A stretch of DNA of 23,713 nt from CAVSWN01 sp046728115. GTDB taxonomy: Bacteria > Acidobacteriota > Vicinamibacteria > Vicinamibacterales > CAVVIG01. Below the pieces are notes generated by a model. That model did not search any database, had not been told where the DNA came from, and saw nothing but the letters and a program-made list of their open reading frames with translations. Both the position numbers and the translations under genes were made by a program. Position 1 is the stretch's first letter; each line of letters opens with the position of its first letter. Positions 7,268-15,248 of the stretch are shown here, one piece after another. Location of the stretch: positions 1 through 23,713 of the forward strand of contig JBKPDW010000491.1 in assembly GCA_046728115.1 (NCBI GenBank). Reading direction: 5' to 3'.

Positions 7268-8755
7268 CTAGTTGTAGTACTTCTTCTTCCCCGTCGGAAT
7301 CCTGATCTCCTCGTCCATCGCCGTTTCCTCGCGGCGGGTCGGACGTCGCGGCGCGGATTCGGCGGCGGCGTAGCCGCGCTCGTCGCTTCGGCTGATCTTC
7401 TTCTGTGCGCACAAGCCTTCGAGCACGAAATCGATGGCCGAGGCCACGAGCGGCGCCGGCGCTCCGCCCGGCAGGCCGGCTTTCTGCGCCAGATCGACGA
7501 GGCCCTGCACGCCGCGGGCCTGCGCAATCACCGTGTCGGCCGACGAGCAATCGCTGAGCGGCAGCGATCCGCCGAGATCGAACCACTCCACGACGCTGCG
7601 TGTATCGACGCCGTCGAAGATGCCGGTGAAAACCGTGCCCACCGCGGCGCGAATCAGATCGCGCGCGACCTGTTCGGCGCCGCGAAGCTCGCCTTCGTAC
7701 TCCAGCTCGAACTTGCCGGTAATCGACGGGAGCGCCGCATAGACGTCCGTGACGCGCGGCACGACCAGCCCTTCGCGGTTGGCGAGCGCTCGCCGCTCGG
7801 CGTTCGAGACCACCAGCTCGAGCGTCGTGATCGGCAGCCGCTGGCTGACGCCCGACCGCTTGTCGATCTTGCGATCCGCGCGGGCTTGAAAGGCGATCTC
7901 CTCGATGATCTCGCGCACGTACGACGGGATGTCCACCTGCACGGCGGCGCGGTCGGTCCAGGCCTCCTGCCTGGTGATCGCCAGCGCGTTGTGGCGCGTT
8001 GTCGGATAGTGCGTGCGGATCTCCGATCCGATGCGATCCTTGAGCGGCGTGATGATCTTCCCGCGCGCGGTGTAGTCTTCGGGATTGGCCGTGAAGACGA
8101 GGAGGACGTCCAGCTTCAGCCGGATGGGGTATCCCTTAATCTGGACGTCGCCTTCCTGCAGGATGTTGAAGAGGCCGACCTGGATCTTGCCTGCGAGGTC
8201 CGGCAGCTCGTTAATGGCGAAGATGCCGCGGTTCGCGCGCGGGAGCAGGCCGTAGTGCATCGTGAGCTCGTCGGACAGGTTCAATCCTGCCTGCGCCGCC
8301 TTGATCGGATCGATGTCGCCGACCATGTCGGCGATCGTCACGTCGGGCGTGGCCAGCTTCTCCACAAAGCGTGCGTCGCGGGAGAGCCACGCGACCGGCA
8401 TCGCGTCGCCTTCGCCGGCCACTCGCGCGCGGCACGCCGCGCACAGCGGTGCGAGTGGGTCGTCGTGGATCTCGCAGCCGGGCACGATGGGAATCAGTGG
8501 GTCGAGCAGATCGACGAGGCCGCGCAGGATGCGGCTCTTCGCCTGACCGCGCAGGCCCAGGAGAATGAAGTTGTGTCGAGACAGAATCGCGTTGACGAGC
8601 TGCGGAATGACGGTCTCGTCGTAGCCGATGATGCCGGGAAAGAGCGGCTCGCCGGCATCGAGTTTCTTCACCAGGTTGTCGCGGATTTCCTGCTTGACGG
8701 GTCGCGATCGATGACCAGAGCGCCGCAGCTCTCCGAACGTGGAAATGGCCGCCAT
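7268..8755 (-). CDS. MoxR/magnesium-chelatase-like AAA+ ATPase
   Basis: This 495-aa protein resembles the family often annotated as magnesium chelatase. The Walker A loop is G67-LRGQA-K73-S. The Walker B region reads GIFAINELPDL, with N182 in place of the usual Asp before E183. A cysteine/histidine cluster, C94-x2-H97-x7-C105-x2-C108, lies between Walker A and the sensor regions and could bind zinc. Further conserved stretches are TPDVTIADMVGDIDPIK and NPEDYTARGKIITPLKDR (sensor 1/arginine-finger area). The C-terminal third is helical and ends in basic residues (PTGKKKYYN). It is unlikely to make chlorophyll: no bch genes are present, and pairing with a VWA protein is the usual context of MoxR-type remodelling ATPases. 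A TAGAAT box lies 6 nt before the ATG and I see no Shine-Dalgarno, so the mRNA may be leaderless. Confidence 0.9.
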   Translation of the reverse strand: MAAISTFGELRRSGHRSRPVKQEIRDNLVKKLDAGEPLFPGIIGYDETVIPQLVNAILSRHNFILLGLRGQAKSRILRGLVDLLDPLIPIVPGCEIHDDPLAPLCAACRARVAGEGDAMPVAWLSRDARFVEKLATPDVTIADMVGDIDPIKAAQAGLNLSDELTMHYGLLPRANRGIFAINELPDLAGKIQVGLFNILQEGDVQIKGYPIRLKLDVLLVFTANPEDYTARGKIITPLKDRIGSEIRTHYPTTRHNALAITRQEAWTDRAAVQVDIPSYVREIIEEIAFQARADRKIDKRSGVSQRLPITTLELVVSNAERRALANREGLVVPRVTDVYAALPSITGKFELEYEGELRGAEQVARDLIRAAVGTVFTGIFDGVDTRSVVEWFDLGGSLPLSDCSSADTVIAQARGVQGLVDLAQKAGLPGGAPAPLVASAIDFVLEGLCAQKKISRSDERGYAAAESAPRRPTRREETAMDEEIRIPTGKKKYYN

Positions 8756-8761
8756 GTTCCG

Positions 8762-8767
8762 ATTCTA
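8762..8767 (-). promoter_or_regulatory. Candidate -10 box for a leaderless ATPase mRNA
   Basis: On the minus strand TAGAAT (5 of 6 to TATAAT) ends 6 nt before the ATG of the AAA+ gene. Transcription would then begin at or next to the start codon, which fits the absence of a Shine-Dalgarno motif. No good -35 is visible 16-18 nt upstream. Confidence 0.4.
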
Positions 8768-8787
8768 TCCGAACTGCGAGGCGCGAG

Positions 8788-8804
8788 TGATCCTTCCAGG
8801 ATCA
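8788..8804. promoter_or_regulatory. Perfect 7-bp inverted repeat in the divergent ATPase/GDPD intergenic region
   Basis: TGATCCT-TCC-AGGATCA is a perfect palindrome with a 3-nt spacer. It lies about 20 nt upstream of the ATPase -10 box and 95 nt upstream of the phosphodiesterase start. The placement suits an operator or a small hairpin, but there is no regulator gene nearby to support it. Confidence 0.25.
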
Positions 8805-8899
8805 TGTCCGGGACCGCAAAGCCCGCCAAGGTCCGCCAACGCGGAATCGTCCGTGGAACCTTGCCCCATCGCGTGATCCGCGTGCGCCGAGGGTGACTC

Positions 8900-9649
8900 G
8901 TGACTGAATTCCGTCATCCGTTCTTCACATCCACGCGGCCGCTGGTGTTCGCCCATCGCGGCGGCGCGGCGCTCGCGCCCGAGAACACCATCGACGCCTT
9001 TGACAACGGTCTGGCGCTCGGCGCCGACGGTCTCGAGCTCGATGTCCGCCTCTCACGCGACGGCGTGGTCGTCGTCCACCACGATCGGACGCTCGACCGG
9101 ACCACGGGGCTCGAGGGCGCGGTCGTCGATCGCACGGCCGCCGAGTTGGCGCGCGCAGGCGTGCCCAGCCTGGGCGAGGTGCTGGCCCGGCATCGCAACG
9201 CACGGATCGCGATCGATCTCAAGGTCAACAGCCGCGCCCTGGCGGCGTCCGCGGTCGATGTCGTGCGGCGTCACGATGCCATCGACCGTGTGTCGCTGGG
9301 CGCGTTCGGTCTCGGCGTGCTGCGAGCCGTCCGCGAGATCGAACCTGCCATCGCAACGAGCGCAGCTCGAGAGGAAGTGCGGTGGGCGCTGTATCGATCG
9401 TGGGTTGGCTGGCCCGTGAGGAACGTGTCGTACGCCGGGTATCAGGTTCCAGAATGGGCCGGCCGGACGCGGGTCGTCTCGCCGCGGTTCGTCACCTCCG
9501 CCCATGCGGCCGGTCTGTCGGTCCAGGTGTGGACGGTGGACAACGAGTCCGACGCGCGACGGCTGCTCGACTGGGGCGTCGACGGCCTGATTACGGACAG
9601 ACCGGATATCATCGTTCCCGTCGTTCATGAACGCTCCAACCCTGCATGA
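8900..9649 (+). CDS. Glycerophosphodiester phosphodiesterase
   Basis: This 249-aa protein hydrolyses glycerophosphodiesters to glycerol-3-phosphate and an alcohol (EC 3.1.4.46 family). The TIM-barrel signature is complete: H19-R20-GG, PENT at 27-30, E46 and D48 in the GLELDV strand, and H61 in the HHD motif. The C-terminal VQVWTVDN and GVDGLITDRPDII strands are typical. The GTG start at 8900 follows a GAGGG Shine-Dalgarno at 8889-8893. It has no signal peptide, so it is the cytosolic UgpQ-like type. Its last 23 nt overlap the start of the downstream dehydratase gene, indicating a two-gene transcription unit, although the functions have no obvious link. The conserved end of the GDPD domain supports the stop being genuine. 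Confidence 0.95.
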   Translation: MTEFRHPFFTSTRPLVFAHRGGAALAPENTIDAFDNGLALGADGLELDVRLSRDGVVVVHHDRTLDRTTGLEGAVVDRTAAELARAGVPSLGEVLARHRNARIAIDLKVNSRALAASAVDVVRRHDAIDRVSLGAFGLGVLRAVREIEPAIATSAAREEVRWALYRSWVGWPVRNVSYAGYQVPEWAGRTRVVSPRFVTSAHAAGLSVQVWTVDNESDARRLLDWGVDGLITDRPDIIVPVVHERSNPA

Positions 9650-10598
9650 CATCTACGCTGCGCGCGAACGGGTCTACCGTGTCGTCCGCCCGACGCCGCT
9701 GATGCGCCACCCCCTTCTCGAGCAGGAGACCGGCCTCGACATCGTCGTCAAACACGAGAATCACAATCCGACAGGCGCGTTCAAGGTTCGCGGCGGCGCC
9801 AATCTGATCGGCAGCCTGTCGCCCGATGAACGGCGCGGCGTGATTACCGCAACCACCGGCAACCATGGCCAGTCGATCGCGCTGGCGTCGCGGCGCGAAG
9901 GCGTGCCGTGCACGATCGTGGTGCCGCTGGGGAACAACCCCGAAAAAAACGCGGCGATGCGGGCCTTTGGCGCCAAATTGATCGAGTTCGGACGCGACTT
10001 CGACGAAGCGCGCGAGCAGGTGGAGCGGATGCAGCAGGACAGAGGGCTCCGCTACGTTCACTCGGCGAACGAGCCGCTGCTCATCGCCGGCGTCGGAACC
10101 TACGCGCTCGAGATCTTCGAGGAGCAGCCCGACGTGGACGTCATACTCGTCCCGATCGGCGGCGGAAGCGGGGCGTGTGGATGCGGCATCGTGCGGACCG
10201 CGCTCGGCAGCCGGGCACAGGTGGTTGGCGTCCAGGCTGCACGTGCTGACGCCTTCGCGCGCTCCTGGCGGGGGCCATCACGCGTCGTCGGCGACAACGC
10301 CGATACGTTTGCGGAGGGCATGGCGACGCGAGTGACCTTCGATCTGACGTTCGGCATCCTGAAGCGCGAGCTCGACGACATCGTGACGCTCACCGAAGAC
10401 GAGCTGGCCGAAGGCGTGCGCCTTGCGCTCAGGGCGACCCACAATCTCGCCGAGGGCGCCGGCGCCGCGCCGCTCATGGCGGCGGTGAAATTGCGCGACC
10501 AGCTCGCCGGCAAGCGCGTCGTTTGCGTGATGAGCGGCGGGAACATCGATCGCGCGACACTCTCGCGCGTGCTCGCCGGTTCATCAGCAAAACACTGA
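9627..10598 (+). CDS. PLP-dependent threonine/serine dehydratase (short form, no ACT domain)
   Basis: This 323-aa fold-type-II PLP enzyme is predicted to deaminate threonine or serine to 2-oxobutyrate or pyruvate plus ammonia. The Schiff-base lysine is K53 in NPTGAFKVRGG. TTGNHGQS at 76-83 contacts the cofactor carboxylate. The phosphate-binding glycine loop is GGGSG at 178-182, and S303 in VMSGGN binds the pyridine nitrogen. Its length matches catabolic TdcB or serine racemase-like enzymes; the C-terminal regulatory ACT domains of biosynthetic IlvA are absent, so isoleucine feedback through that domain is not expected. Substrate choice between Thr, Ser and hydroxy-aspartate cannot be read from sequence. 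The ATG lies inside the end of the phosphodiesterase gene, and the residues after it (TLHDIYAARERVY) are the conserved family N-terminus, so the overlap looks real. Confidence 0.93.
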   Translation: MNAPTLHDIYAARERVYRVVRPTPLMRHPLLEQETGLDIVVKHENHNPTGAFKVRGGANLIGSLSPDERRGVITATTGNHGQSIALASRREGVPCTIVVPLGNNPEKNAAMRAFGAKLIEFGRDFDEAREQVERMQQDRGLRYVHSANEPLLIAGVGTYALEIFEEQPDVDVILVPIGGGSGACGCGIVRTALGSRAQVVGVQAARADAFARSWRGPSRVVGDNADTFAEGMATRVTFDLTFGILKRELDDIVTLTEDELAEGVRLALRATHNLAEGAGAAPLMAAVKLRDQLAGKRVVCVMSGGNIDRATLSRVLAGSSAKH

Positions 10599-10635
10599 CG
10601 TCAGTCGCCAATTCACCGAATCACCGCCGCCAACT

Positions 10636-10935
10636 TCACCCTCTCACAATTGTCGTTCCGCCACCTCCACGAATGACGAGCGCGATCAGCAGCAACACGA
10701 CGACCCCACCGATGACGGCGATCGCGATCCAGACCGGGTTGCGATACCAACGGACGCCTCCGCTCTGTGTGTTGATGTTGATGTCGATCGTCTTGTCCGG
10801 AACCTGTTGCAGCGCGTACACGGCTGCGTTCGACCCGATCGACAACGTCCCGGTCGCCGGTGCGGTCTGCGCGCGATCCGCCACGGTGGTCGCGATCACG
10901 CATGCCAATGCCAGTGTTATCAGAACGCCTCGCAT
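10636..10935 (-). CDS. Small membrane-anchored envelope protein of unknown function
   Basis: This 99-aa protein begins with a hydrophobic segment (residues 4-19, LITLALACVIATT...) that looks like a signal peptide ending near residue 24. A short polar exported region of about 40 residues follows (LSIGSNAAVYALQ, KTIDININTQSGG). One strong transmembrane helix spans about 69-89, followed by a Gly-rich tail (RGGGGTTIV). I recognise no family. It lies 91 nt downstream of the DNA glycosylase gene on the same strand and converges with the dehydratase gene. Two N- and C-terminal hydrophobic stretches and a coherent frame support a real gene, though its start rests only on the signal-like N-terminus. 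Confidence 0.65.
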   Translation of the reverse strand: MRGVLITLALACVIATTVADRAQTAPATGTLSIGSNAAVYALQQVPDKTIDININTQSGGVRWYRNPVWIAIAVIGGVVVLLLIALVIRGGGGTTIVRG

Positions 10936-11026
10936 GAGCTCACGTCCTGAGCCGTTTCAGCACACGGGGGTGAGGGGGCAAAAGGCAGTCCTATCCGGCC
11001 CATCCGTCGCTCGCCTGAAACGATCG

Positions 11027-11719
11027 CTAACCGAGCGTTCGCCGCGCGAGTCGGAAGACGCGATTCATCATGGCGGGCGTCAATTTCCCGGTGTTGGTGT
11101 TCTGCCGACTGGGATGGTAGCAGCCGACAAGCGTCACGCCGTTGGGCAGGTTGTGGGCGATCGCATGGCCAAATTGTGGGCGCGGCCGAATGACAATGCC
11201 GCGACGCTTGAGCAGCGTGAGATACGCATCGAACGCGATCTTGCCAAGCGCGACGACGACGCGCACGCGCGACAGGGCGGTGATTTCAGCGTCGAGGTGT
11301 GGAAGACACTTCGTGATTTCTTCCGGCGTCGGCTTGTTGTCTGGCGGTGCGCAGCGGACCGCCGCCGCAATGAAGGCATCCTGCAGCCGCAGGCCGTCGC
11401 CGGGATGTTGCGAAGTCGGGATGTTCGAGAAGCCCGCCCGGTGCAGCGCGCTCATCAGAAAATCGCCGGATCCGCCCGGTCCATCGCCAGTGAATACGCG
11501 GCCGGTACGATTTGCGCCATGCGCCGCTGGCGCCAGGCCAATCAGGAGGAGGCGCGCGGACGGATCGCCGAAGCCTGGAACAGGACGTCCCCAATAGGTC
11601 TCTTCGCGAAAGGCCTTTCGCTTATCGCTGGCGATTCGTGCGCAGTACTCGCGCAGCCGAGGACATCGATCGCAGCTCACGATCCGTTCGTGAACCGTCC
11701 GCAGGGATTCGGCGTTCAC
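11027..11719 (-). CDS. Uracil-DNA glycosylase, family 5 (UdgB-like)
   Basis: This 230-aa base-excision-repair enzyme removes uracil and probably other deaminated bases from DNA. Motif A is G61-LAPAAHGANRTG, the family-5 version in which the usual catalytic acid of other UDGs is replaced by Ala. Motif B is H202-PS in GCYHPSRQNTNTG. C16-x2-C19 and C123-x14-C138 fit the four ligands of a [4Fe-4S] cluster seen in families 4 and 5. FTGDGPGGSGDFL matches the conserved loop. The GTG start overlaps the upstream kinase stop by 4 nt (GTGA on the minus strand), so translation is likely coupled to that gene. Length is normal for the family. Confidence 0.93.
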   Translation of the reverse strand: MNAESLRTVHERIVSCDRCPRLREYCARIASDKRKAFREETYWGRPVPGFGDPSARLLLIGLAPAAHGANRTGRVFTGDGPGGSGDFLMSALHRAGFSNIPTSQHPGDGLRLQDAFIAAAVRCAPPDNKPTPEEITKCLPHLDAEITALSRVRVVVALGKIAFDAYLTLLKRRGIVIRPRPQFGHAIAHNLPNGVTLVGCYHPSRQNTNTGKLTPAMMNRVFRLARRTLG

Positions 11720-14700
11720 GGTCGACCGGCTGCGGAGCCGCTCAATTCGGCTAGCAGCCCCTGCGCGGCCTCGAGGTCGGGTGTCCCGAGGCCTTCAGTA
11801 AACCATGCGTGAACCGGCGCAAGTTCCCCGTACGCATCGGCACCCCGATCGCGCGCCCGCAGCAGACGGGCCAGGCTCAGCGAGGCTCGCAGTTCGAAGG
11901 CTCGTGCCTGCTGCGCCCGGGCGATTGCGATTGCCTGCCGCATGGCGGCCTCGGCGGCCTCCCAGGCCTCGCTGCGCATCAGCAGGTCCCCTCTGATGCG
12001 ATATACCTCAGCCTCGTAGAAATGTTCGTCGGTGCGGCGGATCGCGTCGATCGCCTCGTCCACGGCCTGAAGTCCGTCCTGCAGCCGGCCGCCGGCACAC
12101 AAGGCCTCGGCCAGCAGGGCAAGATAGTGGGCGCGCTGCTGCTCGGTTTCTACACTCCGATGCGCTTCGAGGCCGGCGCGCATGTCGGCGCAGCCCAGGT
12201 CGACGTCCCCCTCCATCGCGCGTGCCCAACCCCGCATGATCGTCGCGATTCCGCTGTAGTAAGGCAGTCCGTGCTCGTCGGCGTGGAACAGCAGCGCGTC
12301 GGTCATCTCGACAATCTCGGAGATGCGGCGATGAAAAGCCTGCAGGCTGACCGCGACCGACAACGTATTGCACAACCCGATCGGATGCCGCATTCCTTGC
12401 GCCACGCGCAGCCCTTCGCGCGCCAGCGCGTCCCCCTGGTCCGGATACCCGAGAAACAACAGCGCGCGCGCAAGATGCATCCGGTTCAGGATCGCGCCAT
12501 AGAGAAACAGATGCGTCGAGTGACGCTCGGGGGCGTAAAGGGCCACGCTCTGTTCGAGGTGTTCGCGCGCGCCCGTCAAATCGCCGATGAACTGCAGGCT
12601 GAGTCCCAGGGCCCAATGCGCCTGCACCAGCAGCGCCGCGTCTCCCGTGCTTTTGGCCTGACGTAAACACTCCTCGGCGACGCGGCGCGCGGTGCCGTAT
12701 TCGGCGCGTACGACCGACACGATCGACAACCCGAACAGCACCCGGAACAGCTGCGCCACGTCGCCGAGCTGGTCGCAGAGATCGCGCGCGCGCAGATATG
12801 TTTTCAACGTGTCGGTCGCCGCAAATCCCTTGACCGTCATCAGCGACGGCCCCAGCGTCATCTGCAGCCGGAGTTCCTGCCGTACGCGCTCGGGACCCTC
12901 CGGCGCACGCCGATTCATCTCGAGTCCGAGATGACAGAGCGAGATCGCCTCCTGGTTCGCGAAGATCCGGGCCGCGTTTCTCGCCGCCTTGAGAAAATGC
13001 TCGGACGCGCGAGGCCAGTCGCGTGCTGCCCGGAACAGAAACGCCAGCTCCGAGGCAATCGGCGCGCTGTCCTTCGCGTGAAACCCCAGCATCGCATCTG
13101 CGATGCCGGCGCTGAGCGACGCGCGGCGGCTTGGCGTCAGCGTCGCGTACAGGGCGTTCTGATACAGCATGTGGACAAACCGGTACCGGAGCGTCAACGT
13201 GTGATCCGGGAGCTCATCCTCCTGTTGAAACGCGACGAAGCCGTAGGCGCGATCGAGCTCCTGGAGACGCTCCTCGACTTCGGCGGCGTCCATCTCGATT
13301 GCGCGGCCCACGACAGCCGAGTCGAACGAGTAGCCTTGCACGCTGGCGGCGAGCAGCAGCCGGCGATCGGTGTCGCCGGCCTGCGCCACCTTCCGCTGGA
13401 TCATGCTCCGGACGGTTTCCGGCAGATCGTTCTCGATTTCGGGAACGGTCTGTACGAGCGCCCAACGGTCGTTCTCGCGCCCGATCACGTGCCGATCGCG
13501 CAGGTAGCGAACGACGTCGGCCATGAACAGCGGGTTACCTTCGGTTTTTGAGTAAACGAGCGAGGCGAAGGCCGGCGGAAATGCGTGGCCCGGAAATTCG
13601 AGTGCCAGATACTGATCCACGTCCTCACGGGTCAGGAATTCGAGCGGAAGCTCGCTGCATACGCCTCGTGCCTGCATGTCGAGCGCCACCTGCACGAACG
13701 GATGCTTGTTCAGCAGCATCTCAGCCGACCTATACGTGCTGAGGATGAGAAGGTGGCTGGCTGCGAGCTTCGTCCCCACGTACGCCAGGATGTCGACCGT
13801 GGACGCATCGGCCCAGTGCAGGTCGTCGAAGAACAGCACGAGTGGACTCGTCTGTGAAACCTCGCGCAGGAACGCCGCGAGCTCGCGCTTCATCCGTTCC
13901 TGCGAAATGGCGGGCGACTCGATCAGCAGTCGTTCGACCGACGCCTCCATCGACGGGGCAATCTGGACATACCACGACGGCGCCACGGTCTTCATCACGC
14001 CGCCAAGCGTCGGATGGGCGCAGGTCAAGCCGTCCAGAGCCTCGAGAAAAGGTAAATACGCCTCGGCGCCGGCCAGGCGCTCCGAGCAGCGCCCGCGCGC
14101 GATCGGCCAGCCCGGATGCGCCTGTTGGAGCTCGGACAGGAAATCCTCGACGAGCGTGGTCTTGCCGATGCCCGCTTCACCCGTCACGCACAGCATGAGG
14201 CCCGCGCCGGCGACGGCCGACTCGAGGGCGGTGCTCAGTCGCGCGCGTTCGGCCGCCCGTCCGACCGTTTTACGCGTGCCGGCCGTATCGGCGGCTGCCC
14301 GGATCGCCAGGAGCGGGACGACAGTGCCAGAGTCGCCAGTAGTCAACGCCGCGGCGACCTCGGCGGCGGTCGGACGTCGCTCGGGGCGCTTGTCGAGCAT
14401 TGCGAGGATCAGCGCGTCTAACGCAAGCGGCAGCTCGGGGTTCAACGCCGCTGGCGGTGCCGCCTCGTCGTGGGTGATTTGATACATCCACGCTATCTCG
14501 GAGCCGCCCTTGAACGGCTTTCGTCCGGTGGCCATCTCGTAGAAGACAACGCCGAGCGAAAAAATGTCCGACGCGTTCCCGACCGTTTCCCCCCTGATCT
14601 GTTCGGGCGACATGTAGGCCACGGTACCGACCAGGACGCCCGGGCGCGTATGGATGGCGGTCTCGGCAGTCGACTCGCTCGAGACGTCCCCGACGCCCAG

Positions 14701-15150
14701 GCGGGCGAGCCCGAAATCCAGCACCTTGACGTACCCATCGTCACGCACCATCACGTTCTCGGGCTTGATGTCGCGATGGACGATGCCGGCGCCGTGCGCG
14801 ACTCCGAGCGCCGTGGCCACTTGCCGACCGAGGGGCCCGATGGACTGAACGCCACGCTGTCCGCCGACAAACGACCGGAGCGTCTGACCTTTCACGTACT
14901 CGAGCACGATGAAATGTCCGGCCTCCGCTTCGCCGATCTCGAAGATGGTGACGATGTTCGGATGGTTGAGGGCCGAGACGGCACGGGCCTCCTGCTCGAA
15001 GCGCCTCAGACGCACTGGATCCTTGGTGAGGTCGCCGCGCAGCAGCTTGAGAGCGACGAGCCGCGCAAGCCGCGTGTCCTCCGCGAGATAGACCTCTCCC
15101 ATCCCGCCGGTTCCCAGGCTGGACAGGATGCGGTAATGGGAAATCGTCAT
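11716..15150 (-). CDS. Ser/Thr protein kinase with AAA ATPase and TPR regions
   Basis: This 1144-aa cytoplasmic signalling protein has three regions. Residues 1-270 are a eukaryotic-like kinase with glycine loop GTGGMGEV (13-20), K35, HRD at 125-127, DFG at 145-147 and the APE-equivalent SPEQ. All catalytic residues are present, so it should be active. Residues about 296-560 are an AAA_16/STAND-like ATPase with Walker A GEAGIGKT (324-331) and Walker B LVLFFDDLHWAD. Residues about 690-1135 are alpha-helical TPR-like repeats probably used for protein binding. No transmembrane segment is visible. This architecture is common in acidobacteria, myxobacteria and planctomycetes; its substrates are unknown. 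The 4-nt overlap with the UDG gene implies a shared transcript. The start MTISHYRILSSLG is where the kinase domain begins, so little upstream sequence is possible. Confidence 0.95.
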   Translation of the reverse strand: MTISHYRILSSLGTGGMGEVYLAEDTRLARLVALKLLRGDLTKDPVRLRRFEQEARAVSALNHPNIVTIFEIGEAEAGHFIVLEYVKGQTLRSFVGGQRGVQSIGPLGRQVATALGVAHGAGIVHRDIKPENVMVRDDGYVKVLDFGLARLGVGDVSSESTAETAIHTRPGVLVGTVAYMSPEQIRGETVGNASDIFSLGVVFYEMATGRKPFKGGSEIAWMYQITHDEAAPPAALNPELPLALDALILAMLDKRPERRPTAAEVAAALTTGDSGTVVPLLAIRAAADTAGTRKTVGRAAERARLSTALESAVAGAGLMLCVTGEAGIGKTTLVEDFLSELQQAHPGWPIARGRCSERLAGAEAYLPFLEALDGLTCAHPTLGGVMKTVAPSWYVQIAPSMEASVERLLIESPAISQERMKRELAAFLREVSQTSPLVLFFDDLHWADASTVDILAYVGTKLAASHLLILSTYRSAEMLLNKHPFVQVALDMQARGVCSELPLEFLTREDVDQYLALEFPGHAFPPAFASLVYSKTEGNPLFMADVVRYLRDRHVIGRENDRWALVQTVPEIENDLPETVRSMIQRKVAQAGDTDRRLLLAASVQGYSFDSAVVGRAIEMDAAEVEERLQELDRAYGFVAFQQEDELPDHTLTLRYRFVHMLYQNALYATLTPSRRASLSAGIADAMLGFHAKDSAPIASELAFLFRAARDWPRASEHFLKAARNAARIFANQEAISLCHLGLEMNRRAPEGPERVRQELRLQMTLGPSLMTVKGFAATDTLKTYLRARDLCDQLGDVAQLFRVLFGLSIVSVVRAEYGTARRVAEECLRQAKSTGDAALLVQAHWALGLSLQFIGDLTGAREHLEQSVALYAPERHSTHLFLYGAILNRMHLARALLFLGYPDQGDALAREGLRVAQGMRHPIGLCNTLSVAVSLQAFHRRISEIVEMTDALLFHADEHGLPYYSGIATIMRGWARAMEGDVDLGCADMRAGLEAHRSVETEQQRAHYLALLAEALCAGGRLQDGLQAVDEAIDAIRRTDEHFYEAEVYRIRGDLLMRSEAWEAAEAAMRQAIAIARAQQARAFELRASLSLARLLRARDRGADAYGELAPVHAWFTEGLGTPDLEAAQGLLAELSGSAAGRP

Positions 15151-15242
15151 CGCTGACGGGACATGAACGTGATGTCGCCCGCGTTCGATCGAAGGCCCGC
15201 AGTCGAGGGATCCTGGACGAGGTGCACGGCCGGGTCAGGCGG

Positions 15243-15248
15243 ATTATA
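15243..15248 (-). promoter_or_regulatory. Candidate -10 box upstream of the kinase gene
   Basis: The minus strand carries a perfect TATAAT about 92 nt before the kinase ATG, which would give a leader of roughly 85 nt. No convincing -35 element lies 16-18 nt upstream. Confidence 0.35.

Noticed and set aside
7268..8755. Chlorophyll-type magnesium chelatase BchI
   Set aside because: There are no other bch genes, and the Walker B and Cys/His features differ; the MoxR-like remodelling family fits better.
7208..8896. 562-aa plus-strand open frame opposite the ATPase gene
   Set aside because: It has no recognisable domain; the opposite frame has Walker motifs and family signatures.
10594..10605. 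12-bp palindrome ACTGACGTCAGT over the dehydratase stop codon
   Set aside because: It is perfect but short with no loop or T-run, and half of it is coding sequence; I cannot assign a function.
10953..11022. Inverted 8-bp arms CGTTTCAG/CTGAAACG between the UDG gene and the small protein gene
   Set aside because: The 54-nt separation and short arms make chance likely.
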